This document shows positions 20,295-20,804 of a DNA stretch of 20,804 nucleotides, piece after piece. The translations under genes were made by a program, and so were the position numbers. The DNA lies in the NCBI RefSeq assembly GCF_000220395.1, contig NW_004086390.1, forward strand, positions 1-20,804, read 5' to 3'. Position 1 is the stretch's first letter. Each line of letters opens with the position of its first letter. Origin of the DNA: Ichthyophthirius multifiliis (lineage: Eukaryota > Ciliophora > Oligohymenophorea > Hymenostomatida). The notes below the pieces were generated by a model. The model made no database searches and had not been told where the DNA came from. It saw nothing but the letters and a program-made list of their open reading frames with translations.

Positions 20295-20752
20295 TAATAA
20301 TAAAAATAATAATAATAAAATTAATAATAATAATATTAATAAAGATAATTAAATTAATAAAAATAATAATGAAAATAAAATTAATAATATTATTAACGTA
20401 TATAAAATTAATAATAATGATTTAATTTAATCAGATAATATAAATGATTCTTATTAAAAAACTTCTATTTATGCATATATTTATCCGAGAAAAGACAGTG
20501 AAAACGAACTTAAAAATCTACAATTTAAAATAGATAATCTATTATATAATCATATAGTTATTAAAATAATACTGATGGTAGCAAATAATAGATGAATCAA
20601 TCTATAATTTCTTATTTTTAAAAAAATCGAGATTAATCAGTTATAGAGACTTCTTAAGTAAAAAAAGAATATAACATTGACGGATATAAATAAATTAATA
20701 ATTACATATTTAAATAGGAATTAGGAAGGTAAAAAAAAATAAAATATATATA

Positions 20753-20804
<52 letters not shown>
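18766..20804 (+). CDS. Low-complexity Asn/Lys/Gln-rich protein with MGC N-terminus (3' partial)
   Basis: Starts ATG 18766; exons 18766-18788, 18865-19418, 19481-19766, 19893-20728, then a further intron that opens at 20729 (GTAAAAAA) and runs past the window. The N-terminus MGCSNIKEKKK has Gly2-Cys3, Ser at position 4 and a basic tail: a good context for N-myristoylation plus palmitoylation, so probably membrane-attached (inference). The remainder is Gln/Asn/Lys-rich, partly coiled coil (EQIEKNNIKLVESQYINEQF, NENLLDLINKQKEKKKK), with an Asn-rich tract at 20162-20410 and Ser-rich SSINLSKFQFSNLEKIKEK. No catalytic or known domain is visible in the part present. Apparent single-base losses in A runs occur at 18865-18873, twice between 19040 and 19090, and at 20512-20516. 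Intron 2 (62 nt) and intron 3 (126 nt, TA-rich) are phase-consistent. Confidence 0.6.
20162..20410 (+). repeat. (AAT)n-like Asn-coding tract
   Basis: Imperfect AAT/AAA/GAT/ATT trinucleotide repeats encoding an Asn-rich stretch with Lys, Ile and Asp interruptions. The frame stays open throughout. Such expansions are common in AT-rich protists. Confidence 0.85.
20768..20804. repeat. (TA)n at window end, inside an intron
   Basis: About 18 TA units running to the last base, inside the intron that starts at 20729. Because the window ends within the repeat, the next exon is not visible. Confidence 0.85.

Noticed and set aside
1-20804. Plasmodium, Dictyostelium or organellar origin because of high AT
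   Set aside because: Those would use TAA/TAG as stops; here both occur inside conserved GDPD and formin frames, and spliceosomal introns exclude an organelle.
1-20804. tRNA, rRNA, CRISPR, transposon or virus-like elements
   Set aside because: No T-loop-like motifs, conserved rRNA blocks, spaced direct repeats, transposase or reverse-transcriptase motifs, or terminal repeats were found on either strand.

Overview
This is nuclear DNA from a ciliate, most likely an oligohymenophorean (the Tetrahymena / Ichthyophthirius / Paramecium side). The species cannot be named from the window. Every convincing reading frame uses TAA and TAG as sense codons at Gln-like positions (TAA far more often), and only TGA ends frames. 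Base composition is extremely AT-rich. Spliceosomal GT...AG introns are present, so this is neither bacterial nor organellar DNA. Standard-code ORF calling misses nearly all genes here, so the models below were read by hand with the ciliate code.

Layout: a small histone-fold gene on + (143-886); about 2.2 kb of gene-free AT-rich DNA; a two-exon glycerophosphodiester phosphodiesterase (GDPD) on - (4057-3143); an intron-less unknown gene on + (4433-5089); about 1.1 kb of T-rich intergenic DNA; a long coiled-coil gene on + (6188-7896); an intron-less unknown gene on - (8847-8107); a seven-exon formin on - (13262-9276) with FH3-like, coiled-coil, FH1 and FH2 parts; a nine-exon gene on + (13601-18574) with four related 'GW..LF' domains around a long Asn/Gln-rich array; and a 3'-truncated gene on + (18766 to the window end) starting Met-Gly-Cys, a likely lipidated N-terminus, followed by Asn/Lys/Gln-rich low-complexity sequence.

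The most certain functions are the formin (actin nucleation and elongation) and the GDPD (glycerophosphodiester hydrolysis). The histone-fold call is moderate. The other genes are unassigned. Neighbours do not form an evident pathway. Formin and the GW-domain gene are divergent and share a 338 bp homopolymer-rich upstream region; GDPD and the 4433 gene share another of 375 bp.

Two genome-level features stand out. First, introns fall into a tiny class (22-26 nt) and a larger class (about 47-243 nt), the latter often carrying (TA)n tracts. Second, several clear reading frames break by exactly one missing base, mostly at A/T homopolymer runs and always in the same direction. That pattern fits systematic homopolymer under-calling in the assembly better than gene decay.
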